DNA of 64,000 nucleotides from an uncultured Spirochaetaceae bacterium (GTDB lineage: Bacteria; Spirochaetota; Spirochaetia; Sphaerochaetales; Sphaerochaetaceae), in contig CALXLT010000019.1 in NCBI GenBank assembly GCA_944389275.1, positions 35,530 through 99,529 on the forward strand, read 5' to 3'. Both the position numbers and the translations under genes were made by a program. Positions 33,827 to 42,822 of the stretch are shown here, one piece after another; within the stretch, counting starts at the first letter, position 1, and each line of letters starts with the position of its first letter. A model generated the notes under the pieces. That model was not told the DNA's origin. It saw nothing but the letters and a program-made list of their open reading frames with translations, and made no database searches.

Positions 33827-35169
33827 AGAAGCTTTTATCCCTGATCATTGTATCGTTCCTTCTTTTCTCGTGCGCTACAGGCTATATCCCTGTCGATGGC
33901 CCTGAATGGATAATGGATACGCCCTCTGTCTCCGGATCGGTCTCCTTCGTCGGAGAGGGAAGGGGGGAGAGCGAGCAGAACGCGAGGGCCGCAGCCTATA
34001 GGTCCGCGCTGGAGAGGATGGGCTCGGACCTTGGGTATGATATCGTGTCGTCATACTACAGGGAGCTTCTGAACACCGATAGGATAGCTGAGCTTGGATC
34101 GTATATCGCGAGCTCATATTCCACCTTCGACAACTCTGGCTATTATTACTATGTGCTTGTGATCACTCCATCCGATTCATTCGATGAGAGGCGGAGCGAG
34201 GATATAGAGAAGGCCCGTGGGCGGGACAGGGAGATAGCGAGCCTTCTGTCCTCCGCGTCGGCCCATTACAGGGCCAATGAGGATGTCGACGCTCTCTCCG
34301 ATGTCCTTTCCGCCCTTTCCCTCTCTCTCGATGGCTCCATGCAGCATAGCCCGGATGACCTTATGGCCAGGGCGATGGCATACCTGGGGAACCTTGAGCT
34401 CACGGCATCTACTGCAGATGATGCCATATGCTCCGTCAGGATGAGAAGGACACGGGGGCCATTCCATCCGATGGTACGCAGCGGCAAGGTCGATGCCGCG
34501 TACTTCATGGTCGATAATGCCGGTGACACCATAGAGGACAGCGTCGTGGCCCAGACAAGGCAGAACGGCAGTTTCAACTTCCCCGCGACCAATCCATATA
34601 TGGTGCGCCGCGGTTCCATTATATTCTCCATACATCTTCCTGAGGATACGCTGGCGGAGATAGAGAGGAAGGCTGATGAAGGCTTTCTGGATCCGCTTCT
34701 TTCCCTGCGCGCGGAGAAGAGCATCGTGTTCGATTATGTCCTTCCTGACAGATTCCCTCACGCGGAGGCGCTTATAGCGATCGTGCCGTTCATGCGCGGG
34801 GATAGCCCTGTGTACGCGACTGAGACGCTTGAGGCGTTCAAAGGCCAGCTTGAGGCTGTCGGCGTTGGCTATGATATAGTCCTTGCCGCAGGGGAGGATG
34901 AGGGGGATATCCTCAGCCGCCTTCGCGCGCTCTATCCTGAGAAGCGCTATCTCATCATCTCATACCTTGGCGTGACGGACCACAGGGAGGCCTTTGATGG
35001 CTATTATGCTAGGGTTGATGGCCGCAGCCTGATAATGGATCGCGATAGCTTGCTTGTCGAGCAGGAGATCTTCGCGTCCGATGGCGGCGAGAGCGTGGAG
35101 GAAGCGGAGCTCAACGCGCTTGAGAAGGGGGCGCGGATCGCTGCGGGGATGCTCCTGAAGGATATTTAG
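33823..35169 (+). CDS. LPP20-like lipoprotein with probable CTG start codon
   Basis: A 448-residue predicted lipoprotein. The only usual start, ATG 33913, would remove the export signal, whereas reading the frame back to CTG 33823 gives the N-terminus LKKLLSLIIVSFLLFSC, with lipobox LFSC. That CTG lies 6 bases after AGGAGG and overlaps the upstream TGA as CTGA, just as ATGA overlaps in the genes before it, so initiation at CTG is well supported. The mature N-terminus (about 25-80, GPEWIMDTPSVSGSVSFVGEGRG and ARAAAYRSALERMG) resembles the LPP20 family; the rest is unrecognised. The gene upstream encodes an outer-membrane barrel-like protein. Confidence 0.75.
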   Translation: MKKLLSLIIVSFLLFSCATGYIPVDGPEWIMDTPSVSGSVSFVGEGRGESEQNARAAAYRSALERMGSDLGYDIVSSYYRELLNTDRIAELGSYIASSYSTFDNSGYYYYVLVITPSDSFDERRSEDIEKARGRDREIASLLSSASAHYRANEDVDALSDVLSALSLSLDGSMQHSPDDLMARAMAYLGNLELTASTADDAICSVRMRRTRGPFHPMVRSGKVDAAYFMVDNAGDTIEDSVVAQTRQNGSFNFPATNPYMVRRGSIIFSIHLPEDTLAEIERKADEGFLDPLLSLRAEKSIVFDYVLPDRFPHAEALIAIVPFMRGDSPVYATETLEAFKGQLEAVGVGYDIVLAAGEDEGDILSRLRALYPEKRYLIISYLGVTDHREAFDGYYARVDGRSLIMDRDSLLVEQEIFASDGGESVEEAELNALEKGARIAAGMLLKDI

Positions 35170-35993
35170 GCCTTAAGCAGCGTCCTTATCTCCTCAGCCC
35201 ATGCCGACTCGTCCGGGGTCTCAAGCACGAGCGGCAGCCCCTGCACCTCGTCCATGCGCACTATCTCCATAAAAGGCTCAAGCCCTATGAGGCCCTTGCC
35301 GAGGCTTTCATGCCTGTCCTTGCGCGATGATAGCGGGACCTTGGAGTCGTTGAGGTGCATGCCATAGAGCTTCTCCCTGCCGAAGCGGCTGAAGAAGCTG
35401 TCCATGATGCCTTGTATATCATTCCTCACATCATAGCCCGCGCCGAAGAGATGGGCCGTGTCGAGCGTGATGCCGATCCTGTCCTTGCAGGCTGATCCTG
35501 AGATTATCCCGTCAAGCTCCTCGAATGATGAGCCGAGTATCGTTCCGGCTCCTGCCGTGTTCTCTATGGCGATCCTGAGGCTGGGGAATGCTGAGAGCAC
35601 CTGGTCAAGCATCCGCGCGGAGCGCCTCATCCCATCTTCCCTCAATCCTTCCTTGTATGCACCCGGATGTATATTCAGCACGGAAAGCCCCAGCCGCACG
35701 GTCCTTTCCGCTTCATCCATGAACAGGGCAAGGGACTTGTCCCTAAGCTCGCTGTCAGGGGTAGCGGGGTTTATAAGATAGCCGGCGTGAGGGAGTATCG
35801 CATCATTCGGGATCCCGGATGCTGCAAGGGCTTCTTGGAAGCTTTCTGCGGTGCTGTCCTCGAGCTTTGGGGCGCTCCATACCCTCTGGTTCTTCGTGAA
35901 CATCCCGAATCCGGTCGCGCCCAGGTCATGGGCACGGCCCGGTGCAAGGGATACCGAGCCTGATATCGATACATGCGGACCTATATAGAGCAT
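35166..35993 (-). CDS. nfo: Endonuclease IV (AP endonuclease)
   Basis: A 275-residue TIM-barrel DNA repair endonuclease that cuts at abasic sites using three zinc ions. Recognised blocks are MLYIGPHVSISGSV at the start, NIHPGAY, AIENTAGAGT, GITLDTAHLFGAGYDV and GMHLNDSKVPL, with RHESLGKGLIG near the end, all family zinc ligands. The start is ATG 35993; although the frame stays open upstream to 36557, that part overlaps the next gene and has no homology. It diverges from the M16C protease gene with a 54-base gap, and its 3' end overlaps the lipoprotein gene end by four bases. Confidence 0.95.
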   Translation of the reverse strand: MLYIGPHVSISGSVSLAPGRAHDLGATGFGMFTKNQRVWSAPKLEDSTAESFQEALAASGIPNDAILPHAGYLINPATPDSELRDKSLALFMDEAERTVRLGLSVLNIHPGAYKEGLREDGMRRSARMLDQVLSAFPSLRIAIENTAGAGTILGSSFEELDGIISGSACKDRIGITLDTAHLFGAGYDVRNDIQGIMDSFFSRFGREKLYGMHLNDSKVPLSSRKDRHESLGKGLIGLEPFMEIVRMDEVQGLPLVLETPDESAWAEEIRTLLKA

Positions 35994-36047
35994 GGAAAGA
36001 CTGTAGCGTGGATTGCAAACAGCGTCAAACGATGCTAATTTCGTTCC

Positions 36048-38939
36048 ATGGATTTCTTTCAAGGACAGAAGGGGGCGGGATTCACCGTGCTTTCGGTGGA
36101 TGAGCTTCCTGACTATAAGGCAGAAGGGATACTCTTTGAGCATGACAGGACGAAGCTTCGTGTCTATTTCGTGAAATGCGGCGATCAGGAGCGGTTCTTC
36201 GCGTACACTGTCTACACCCCGCCTGAGAACAGCAAGGGCATCGCGCACATAATAGAGCACACGGTGCTCGCCGGCAGCCGCAGGTATCCTGTCAAGGATC
36301 CGTTCATGCTTCTTGCCCGCAATAGCTGCAATACATTCCTCAATGCCCTCACCGGCGTCGATAGGACGTATTATCCCGCGGCGTCGACGGTGATGAAGGA
36401 TTTCGACAACATCTTCGCCGTGTATACCGATGCGGTATTCGATCCACTGCTGCGCGAGGAGACCTTCATGCAGGAGGGCATACGGCTTTCCTCTGAGGGC
36501 GGCCTGCATTTCGAGGGTGTCGTCTTCTCTGAGATGCTGGGGGAGATGGCGGAGCATGAGTTCATACTCTCCTCAGCCTCCACCAAGCCGCTTTTCGGGG
36601 ATTCCCCATATCAATATGAGTCAGGGGGAGACGGGCGGGATATCTGCACGCTCACGTATGAGGAGTACAGGGAGGCGTACAGGAAGTTCTATGTCCCGGG
36701 GAATATCTCCTTGTTCCTCTATGGCGATATGGATGTATGGGAGAAGCTTTCATTCCTTGACCGTGAATATCTTGCGGGGCGCGATGGCGGGAAGCGCGTC
36801 GAGCGCATAGGGCGCGCGGAGCGCTGGAAGAAGCCCAGGCGGACGGATGCGGCCTCCGCCGCGGAGGAAGGGGATGAGGGTGCGTCCGTCATGGTCTCCT
36901 GGCTTCTTGGCGATAACGCCAGAGGCGGGGAGAGCACGTTGCTCTCCCTTATCGTGGATATACTCCTTGGCTCATCAGGCTGTCCGCTTTACAGGGCGAT
37001 CGCGGAATCCGATCTCGGCTCTGATCTCTCAAGCGAGAGCGGCATGTGCTCGAGCTACCGTGACCTTGTATTCTCCGCCGGTTTCTCAGGAGCCTCGGCA
37101 GAGGAAGCCGAGAGGATAGAGGAATATCTTCTGGAATCCCTTCGCAGGATCGTGGATGAGGGATTCGACAGGAAGGCCATAGAGGCCGCGATAAGGAGGA
37201 TGGAGTTCTCCCTCAAGGAGATCCCTGGAGGCATGCCGATGGGCATGAGGCTTTTCTTCCAGGCGGAGAAGGGGCTCACGTTCGGTACGGATATCGATAG
37301 GTTCCTGTCCCCCTCGGCCATAATCAGGGAGATACGTGACGCGTGGGAGAGCGATCCGAGGTTCTTCGAGCATTGGATAGAGCGGAACCTGATCTCCAAT
37401 CCTCATAGGCTCCTTGCGGTCGTGCGGAAGGATCCGGAGGAGCAGGGGCGGATATACAGCTCAATATCATCGACGCTTGAGAGAAGGAGGGGAGAGTATT
37501 CGAAGGAGAAGGAGGATAGCTTCAGGGCCTTCCAGCTCACGCTTGACAGCCGTGAGGCCCTCAGCACGGTACCGCGCCTTTCGGTCTCCGATCTTCCGAG
37601 GCGCTTTGAGCGCATAGCGCATTCGCTGGAAGGAAGGATCGTAAGATGCCCGATGATGACAGGCGGCGTGGTCTATACCGACATCCTCTTCGATATCTCC
37701 GACCTGAGCTATGAGGAGCTTGACGCTGCGAATCTCCTCTCGCGCCTCATGTCCATGTGCGACACAGATGATATGGATTACTCGACGCTGCAGACGGAGC
37801 TCAGATTCGTGTCCGGCGGCTATGCGTTCTTCGTCGAATCTGGATCGACTGTGGAAGGGGAGGCGAAGGTCTTCCTTGTATGCAGGCTCAAGTCGCTGCC
37901 GGGGCTGGAGAAGGAGGGGCTCGATCTGTTCCTGAGGATATTCTTCAACGGGCGGATCGATGATGGAAGGCGCATCAGGGCGGCCCTTACCGACATCTCC
38001 ACAGATTACCAGAGCAGCATAGTCCAAAGCGGGCAGACATATGCGATGAGCGCCGCGGCATCAACGCTGAGCCCTTCCCTTTATATAGGGGAGAGGCTTA
38101 CCGGGATCACCTGCTGGTATACAGTCGAGGCCATGCTCTCCTCTGATTCCGGGAAGCTTGCAGAACGCCTTGCCGCGGTCAGGGACCGTATCATTTCAAG
38201 AGGGCGCGTGATCTGCCACATAACCGCGGAGGAAGACGACATGCCAGGCGCTCTCTCTGCAGCCTCGGCGTTCGTTGCCGCCCTTCCTGAAGGGCAGGAG
38301 CCTAGCCTGATGGTGGAAAGGGCTGTGCCTTCATCTCCGCGCTATACGGCATTCACTCTCTCCTCCTCAGTTTCGTTCGTCGGGGCCGCGGGACGGGGAA
38401 GCGCGATGGAGGAGAGCGTGTCCAGCGCGGATAAGATCTTCCTCTCCATACTCTCGACGACCGGGCTCTGGAACCTCGTGCGGGAGAAGGGCGGTGCCTA
38501 TGGCGTCGGCATATACCTTGACTACATCGAGAGGATATGGTCGTTCTATTCCTATCGCGATCCTCGGCTGGATGGCACGATAGATGACCTGAGGAAGGCC
38601 GTGGAGGAGTTCACCGTGGATCCCGAGAGGCTATCGGACGCCCTTATAGCGGAGCTTTCAAGGACGCTCAGGCCCACTGTGCCCGCGATCCGCTCCCTTA
38701 TGGACATAAGGAGGATACTCTACCATATAGAAGATGAGGCGAGGGAGAGGAAGCTCAACGAGATCCTTTCGCTCACCGTTGATGACATCATGGCGGCAAG
38801 GGACAGGTTCCTGTCATCACTGTCATCATTCTCCGTGTCGGCCATCGCCGATCGCTCCGCGGTTGGAAGATCCTCATATCCGTTCTCTTCGAGAAGCCTT
38901 CCGTTTTCCTCTGTGGTACAATCAGGGGAGGAGGCGTGA
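36048..38939 (+). CDS. M16C-family zinc metalloprotease (PreP/Cym1-like)
   Basis: A 963-residue protease of the M16C group, like the presequence protease. The inverted zinc motif HxxEH reads HIIEHTVLAGS near residue 70, with the distal Glu in EMLGEMAEHE. Blocks KDPFMLLARNSCNTFLNALT, RTYYPAAS and EKGGAYGVG are typical of the four-domain clamshell. No signal peptide is seen, so it is probably cytoplasmic, degrading peptides. It is the first gene of a plus-strand chain that runs to priA, and its stop overlaps the glpK start (TGATG). Confidence 0.92.
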   Translation: MDFFQGQKGAGFTVLSVDELPDYKAEGILFEHDRTKLRVYFVKCGDQERFFAYTVYTPPENSKGIAHIIEHTVLAGSRRYPVKDPFMLLARNSCNTFLNALTGVDRTYYPAASTVMKDFDNIFAVYTDAVFDPLLREETFMQEGIRLSSEGGLHFEGVVFSEMLGEMAEHEFILSSASTKPLFGDSPYQYESGGDGRDICTLTYEEYREAYRKFYVPGNISLFLYGDMDVWEKLSFLDREYLAGRDGGKRVERIGRAERWKKPRRTDAASAAEEGDEGASVMVSWLLGDNARGGESTLLSLIVDILLGSSGCPLYRAIAESDLGSDLSSESGMCSSYRDLVFSAGFSGASAEEAERIEEYLLESLRRIVDEGFDRKAIEAAIRRMEFSLKEIPGGMPMGMRLFFQAEKGLTFGTDIDRFLSPSAIIREIRDAWESDPRFFEHWIERNLISNPHRLLAVVRKDPEEQGRIYSSISSTLERRRGEYSKEKEDSFRAFQLTLDSREALSTVPRLSVSDLPRRFERIAHSLEGRIVRCPMMTGGVVYTDILFDISDLSYEELDAANLLSRLMSMCDTDDMDYSTLQTELRFVSGGYAFFVESGSTVEGEAKVFLVCRLKSLPGLEKEGLDLFLRIFFNGRIDDGRRIRAALTDISTDYQSSIVQSGQTYAMSAAASTLSPSLYIGERLTGITCWYTVEAMLSSDSGKLAERLAAVRDRIISRGRVICHITAEEDDMPGALSAASAFVAALPEGQEPSLMVERAVPSSPRYTAFTLSSSVSFVGAAGRGSAMEESVSSADKIFLSILSTTGLWNLVREKGGAYGVGIYLDYIERIWSFYSYRDPRLDGTIDDLRKAVEEFTVDPERLSDALIAELSRTLRPTVPAIRSLMDIRRILYHIEDEARERKLNEILSLTVDDIMAARDRFLSSLSSFSVSAIADRSAVGRSSYPFSSRSLPFSSVVQSGEEA

Positions 38940-40435
38940 TGAAGTACGTAGGAGCTATAGACCAGGGAACGACGAGCACCAGGTTCATGATATTCTCATC
39001 AGATGGCGCAGTGGTGTCATCTGCCCAGATAGAGCATAGGCAGATATGCCCGAAGCCGGGCTGGGTCGAGCATGACGCTGATGAGATCTGGCGCAACACA
39101 TGCCGCGTGATCTTCGACGCGCTGGACAAGGCCGGGCTCTCCGGCTCTGATATCGCGGCGGTCGGCATCACGAACCAGAGGGAGACTATCGTCCCGATGA
39201 GGCGCTCGGATGGCCGCACTCTGCATAACGCGATAGTCTGGCAGGACCTTAGGGGGAGTGATTATATAGAGAGGCTGAAGGCATCATTCCCCGAGTCGGA
39301 GCTGAAGAGGAGGACGGGGCTTCTGTACTCTCCCTACTTCTCCGCTTCCAAGATACGCTGGCTCCTGGATAACTCCAGCGCCGTGCGCAAGGCGGAGGAG
39401 GAAGGGGACCTTGTCTTCTGCACGATGGACTCATTCATAGCGAACAGGCTGACAGGCGGCGATGTGACGATAACCGATGCCACGAACGCCTCGCGCTATA
39501 TGCTCATGGATATTCGGACGCTTGAATGGGATGAAGGTATGCTTTCCCTTACAGGCATCGGGAAGGATACGCTTCCTGATATCGTGTCCTCATCAGGGGT
39601 TATCTATGGCTACACCTCGCCTGATGGCCCATTCGGGGCCTCAATCCCCGTCGCTGGCATCCTCGGCGATCAGCAGGCCGCGCTTTTCGGCCAGGCATGC
39701 TTCTCCCCGGGAGAGTGCAAGTGCACGTATGGCACGGGGTGCTTCATGCTGTCGAACATAGGCGAGGAGCCATGCGTGTCCGAGCATGGGCTGCTGACTA
39801 CGGTTGCCTATCGCATAGAGGGCGGAAGGCCGGTATATGCCCTGGAGGGATCGGTGGCCATCGCAGGCGCCCTCATACAGTGGGTGCGGGATGACCTGGG
39901 GCTCGTGAAGAGCGCGAAGGAGCTTGACGAGCAGGCTGAATCCGTGCCGGACTCAGGCGGGGTGTATATCGTACCAGCGTTCTCAGGCCTCTTCGCGCCA
40001 TACTGGCGAAGCGACGCCCGCGGCGTGATCGTCGGCCTTACCAGATATGCCAGGCGCGCGCATATCTGCAGGGCGGTGCTGGAGGCGACGGCGTTCCAGG
40101 CCAATGACCTCAAGGATGCCATGGAGCTTGACAGCGGCGTGAGGATCGAGAGCCTCAAGGCTGATGGAGGGATGACGAATTCCATGCCTCTCATGGTCTT
40201 CCAGGCCGATATAATGCAGATACCTGTCATCAGGCCGCAGATAAGCGAGACGACATGCCTTGGGGCAGCTTACGCCGCGGGTCTTTCCGTCGGTGTCTGG
40301 AAGGATGTCGAGAGCCTGAGGGGATATTGGAAGGAACAGATGAGATGGCTTGGCACGATGGATGACAAGGAAAGAGAAAACAAGCTACGATACTGGAAGA
40401 AGGCTGTAAGCCGTACCCTGCAGTGGGTTGAGTGA
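38939..40435 (+). CDS. glpK: Glycerol kinase
   Basis: A 498-residue FGGY-family kinase that phosphorylates glycerol to glycerol 3-phosphate. Visible blocks are GAIDQGTTSTRFMIF (phosphate loop), VGITNQRET, NAIVWQDLRG, GILGDQQAALFGQ and GLFAPYWRSDARGVIVGL. Length matches the family. ATG 38939 follows GGAGGAGG at the right distance; a GTG just upstream is less likely. It overlaps the M16C stop, and CdaA follows after 12 bases, so it is embedded in a longer operon. No glycerol facilitator or GlpD gene is nearby. Confidence 0.95.
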   Translation: MKYVGAIDQGTTSTRFMIFSSDGAVVSSAQIEHRQICPKPGWVEHDADEIWRNTCRVIFDALDKAGLSGSDIAAVGITNQRETIVPMRRSDGRTLHNAIVWQDLRGSDYIERLKASFPESELKRRTGLLYSPYFSASKIRWLLDNSSAVRKAEEEGDLVFCTMDSFIANRLTGGDVTITDATNASRYMLMDIRTLEWDEGMLSLTGIGKDTLPDIVSSSGVIYGYTSPDGPFGASIPVAGILGDQQAALFGQACFSPGECKCTYGTGCFMLSNIGEEPCVSEHGLLTTVAYRIEGGRPVYALEGSVAIAGALIQWVRDDLGLVKSAKELDEQAESVPDSGGVYIVPAFSGLFAPYWRSDARGVIVGLTRYARRAHICRAVLEATAFQANDLKDAMELDSGVRIESLKADGGMTNSMPLMVFQADIMQIPVIRPQISETTCLGAAYAAGLSVGVWKDVESLRGYWKEQMRWLGTMDDKERENKLRYWKKAVSRTLQWVE

Positions 40436-40447
40436 TAAGGAGTCGTG

Positions 40448-41263
40448 ATGTTCCAGGTTTTCGCTGAGCTGAGCATAATGAATTATCTGAGGCTTCTGGC
40501 TGAGACTGCGGTGCTGACATTCGTCATCTACAGGATATATGTGGCGATATCGGACACCAAGGCGACAGAGGTGCTCAGCCTTGTCTTCACGGTCATGGTC
40601 GCGTATCTGCTTTTCCGCGTGCTGCGCCTTGATGTGCTGACCATGATCATAGAGAAGCTGATGCTTCCGTTCTGCATGATACTCTGCGTGTTCTACCACC
40701 CGGAGCTGCGCCGCGCGTTCTCATCCTCGTTCACGAGGAAGTCGAGATTCTTCCGCATAGGCGTGCAGACCACGAGCGAGCAGATCGATTCGATACTCAA
40801 TGCCTGTAATATACTTGTCGAGAAGAAGAGGGGGGCGCTTATCGTGTTCCCTCGCCATACGGACATACAGTCGATACTCGAGTCCGGCACCAAGGTCAAC
40901 GCGGACCTGTCATCCACGCTGCTGCTGACGATATTCGACCATGACACCCCGCTCCATGATGGGGCCGCGGTCGTCATCGGCGGACGCATCGCCTATGCGG
41001 CATGCTATCTGCCGCTTTCGGAGCAGAAGGGGATAAAGGCCACATTCGGAACGAGGCATAGGGCAGCCCTGGGCCTTGCAGAGGCGTCTGACGCCATAGT
41101 CCTTGTCGTATCCGAGGAGACAGGCGCGATCTCATTGGCATACAACGCCAACATCTACTACAACCTGTCCAACTCGACCATAAAGCGCACGCTGCTCTCG
41201 CTGTTCAGCTATCGCGATGTCCTGCCGCAGGAGGCGAAGGAGGGGGCGAATGAAGCAGAATAA
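40448..41263 (+). CDS. cdaA: Diadenylate cyclase CdaA
   Basis: A 271-residue membrane diadenylate cyclase making c-di-AMP from two ATP. Two to three N-terminal hydrophobic helices (about 15-80) are followed by the DAC domain with FDHDTPLHDGAAVVI near 170 (DGA motif) and GTRHRAALGLAE near 203 (RHR motif). ATG 40448 follows AAGGAG. It overlaps the YbbR gene by 14 bases, the usual cdaA-cdaR pair. In characterised bacteria c-di-AMP controls potassium and osmotic balance. The usual third member glmM is absent; acpS and truA follow instead. Confidence 0.96.
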   Translation: MFQVFAELSIMNYLRLLAETAVLTFVIYRIYVAISDTKATEVLSLVFTVMVAYLLFRVLRLDVLTMIIEKLMLPFCMILCVFYHPELRRAFSSSFTRKSRFFRIGVQTTSEQIDSILNACNILVEKKRGALIVFPRHTDIQSILESGTKVNADLSSTLLLTIFDHDTPLHDGAAVVIGGRIAYAACYLPLSEQKGIKATFGTRHRAALGLAEASDAIVLVVSEETGAISLAYNANIYYNLSNSTIKRTLLSLFSYRDVLPQEAKEGANEAE

Positions 41264-41648
41264 GGTATTGTCATCGCTCCTGTCGAACTGGATCCCGAAG
41301 GTCTTCTCATTCATGATCGCGCTCTTCATAGTGATTGCCGTGCGCTTCATGAATGTCAATGACAGGGTTGTCACGCTCCCATTGGATGTGACGCTCCCCG
41401 AGTCCTATGAGGCCGTGTCCCTTGTCCCTGATACCGTTGATGTCATCATCACGGGCTCCGATAGCATCATCTATCTTGTCGAGCCTGAGACGATAAGCGC
41501 GCATGCTGATTTCTCCGATGTATCAGGTCCGGGGATCACAAGGGTGCCTGTCACGCTTGACTATGCCGGCGATATCTTCACCGCGGATGGCCTCACGGTC
41601 ACAGCCAAGCCCTCAAGCGTAAGGATCCTTTTCGAGGAGAGCCTGTGA
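41250..41648 (+). CDS. cdaR: YbbR-domain protein (CdaR-like, single domain)
   Basis: A 132-residue protein: one N-terminal membrane helix (VFSFMIALFIVIAVRFM), then a single YbbR domain on the outer side (about 40-130, with VTLPESYEAVSLVPDTVDVIITG). Relatives regulate CdaA by interaction; most CdaR proteins have several YbbR repeats, so this is a reduced version. ATG 41250 follows GGAGGGGG, overlapping the end of cdaA. An earlier ATG at 41217 has no family support. It overlaps acpS (GTGA). Confidence 0.85.
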   Translation: MKQNKVLSSLLSNWIPKVFSFMIALFIVIAVRFMNVNDRVVTLPLDVTLPESYEAVSLVPDTVDVIITGSDSIIYLVEPETISAHADFSDVSGPGITRVPVTLDYAGDIFTADGLTVTAKPSSVRILFEESL

Positions 41649-41983
41649 TCAGGGGCATCGGCGTGGATATATGCCGCTGTTCCCGCTTCGAGGGGAAGGA
41701 GAGACGCTTTCTTGAGCGCATATTCTCCCCAGAGGAGCTCTCCGGATCCGTAAAGAGCGAATACCTGGCGTCGCGTTTCGCGGCGAAGGAGGCCTTCGCG
41801 AAGGCCCTGGGAACCGGGATACGCGGTTTCTCGCTGAAGGAGATCACGGTGCGCGAGGATGAGATGGGAAAGCCGTATTTCTTCCTCGAGGGACGGGCCA
41901 AGGCTGCGGCGGAGGGGCTTTCCCTTTCCTTATCCTTATCCCATGAACGCGAATATGCCATGGCTATGGTGGTTGCTGAATGA
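41645..41983 (+). CDS. acpS: Holo-[acyl-carrier-protein] synthase
   Basis: A 112-residue phosphopantetheinyl transferase that loads the 4'-phosphopantetheine arm of CoA onto acyl carrier protein. The N-terminal GIGVDICRCSRF and central SRFAAKEAFAKALGTGI motifs hold the magnesium Asp and Glu. Length is normal. The start is GTG 41645, which overlaps the YbbR stop (GTGA), and its stop overlaps the truA start (ATGA). Confidence 0.95.
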   Translation: MIRGIGVDICRCSRFEGKERRFLERIFSPEELSGSVKSEYLASRFAAKEAFAKALGTGIRGFSLKEITVREDEMGKPYFFLEGRAKAAAEGLSLSLSLSHEREYAMAMVVAE

Positions 41984-42822
41984 GAAGCGACTGGAACAGG
42001 CCCGAAGTCTATGATACCCCCGGAGATGGGGAGAGAAGGATAAGGCTTTCAGTCTCGTACGATGGCTCGGAGTACCATGGCTGGCAGTCGCAGGGGGATT
42101 ATGCCTCTGTCCAGAGCGTGATCTCAGGGTGCGTATCCAAGGTAGTGGGGAAGGACACCGTTGTCTATGGCTCGGGCCGCACCGACAGCGGGGTGCATGC
42201 CCTGGATCAGGGCTGCCATTTCGACACCTCCTCCTCAATCGATCCGGAACGCTTTGCCGTGATACTGAACACTCTGCTTCCAAAGAGCATAAGGGTGCGT
42301 TCATCATCGCTTGCTCCAGAGGGATTCCATGCCCGCTATTCGACGATGTCCAGGGAGTACTGGTATCTTATAAAGGAGAGCGGATCGATGCTTCCATTTG
42401 ACAGGAAGAGGGTAGCGCCGTATCGCGCTCTTCCTCCCATCAGCCTTCTTTCGGAGTATGCGGGATTCTTATTCGGCACCCATGATTTCACGACATTCGC
42501 CTCAGCCCGCGATCAGTCGCTCTCGCGAGTGCGCGATGTCTACGTATCCGAATGGGATACCATAGCAGACGCGTATGGCGAGCCGCTTCTCCGCTACAGG
42601 GTAGCCGGCAACGCGTTTCTGTACCATCAGGTGAGAAGCATGGTCGGAACGATGGCAGAGGCGGCAATAGCGGGGGAGAGCGCGGAGTCCTTCAAGGCGA
42701 GGCTTGATGCGAGGGACAGGGACAAGGCCCTCCGGACAGCGCCTCCGGATGGGCTGTATCTTGCGTCCGTAAGCTATGATGCGGATAAGTACCAGTGGTT
42801 CGAGGAGGAGTATGGCAGATAA
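41980..42822 (+). CDS. truA: tRNA pseudouridine synthase A
   Basis: A 280-residue enzyme that makes pseudouridine at positions 38-40 of the tRNA anticodon arm. The catalytic Asp is Asp69 in GSGRTDSGVHALDQ, and the RNA-binding blocks are SYDGSEYHGWQ and NAFLYHQVRSMVG. It has about 20 extra N-terminal residues compared with E. coli TruA. The start ATG 41980 overlaps the acpS stop. The 3' end overlaps the next gene start. Confidence 0.95.
   Translation: MRSDWNRPEVYDTPGDGERRIRLSVSYDGSEYHGWQSQGDYASVQSVISGCVSKVVGKDTVVYGSGRTDSGVHALDQGCHFDTSSSIDPERFAVILNTLLPKSIRVRSSSLAPEGFHARYSTMSREYWYLIKESGSMLPFDRKRVAPYRALPPISLLSEYAGFLFGTHDFTTFASARDQSLSRVRDVYVSEWDTIADAYGEPLLRYRVAGNAFLYHQVRSMVGTMAEAAIAGESAESFKARLDARDRDKALRTAPPDGLYLASVSYDADKYQWFEEEYGR

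Noticed and set aside
35994..36557. Upstream extension of the endonuclease IV frame
   Set aside because: The frame stays open, but the added part overlaps the M16C gene on the other strand and lacks any match to endonuclease IV, which begins at MLYIGPH.
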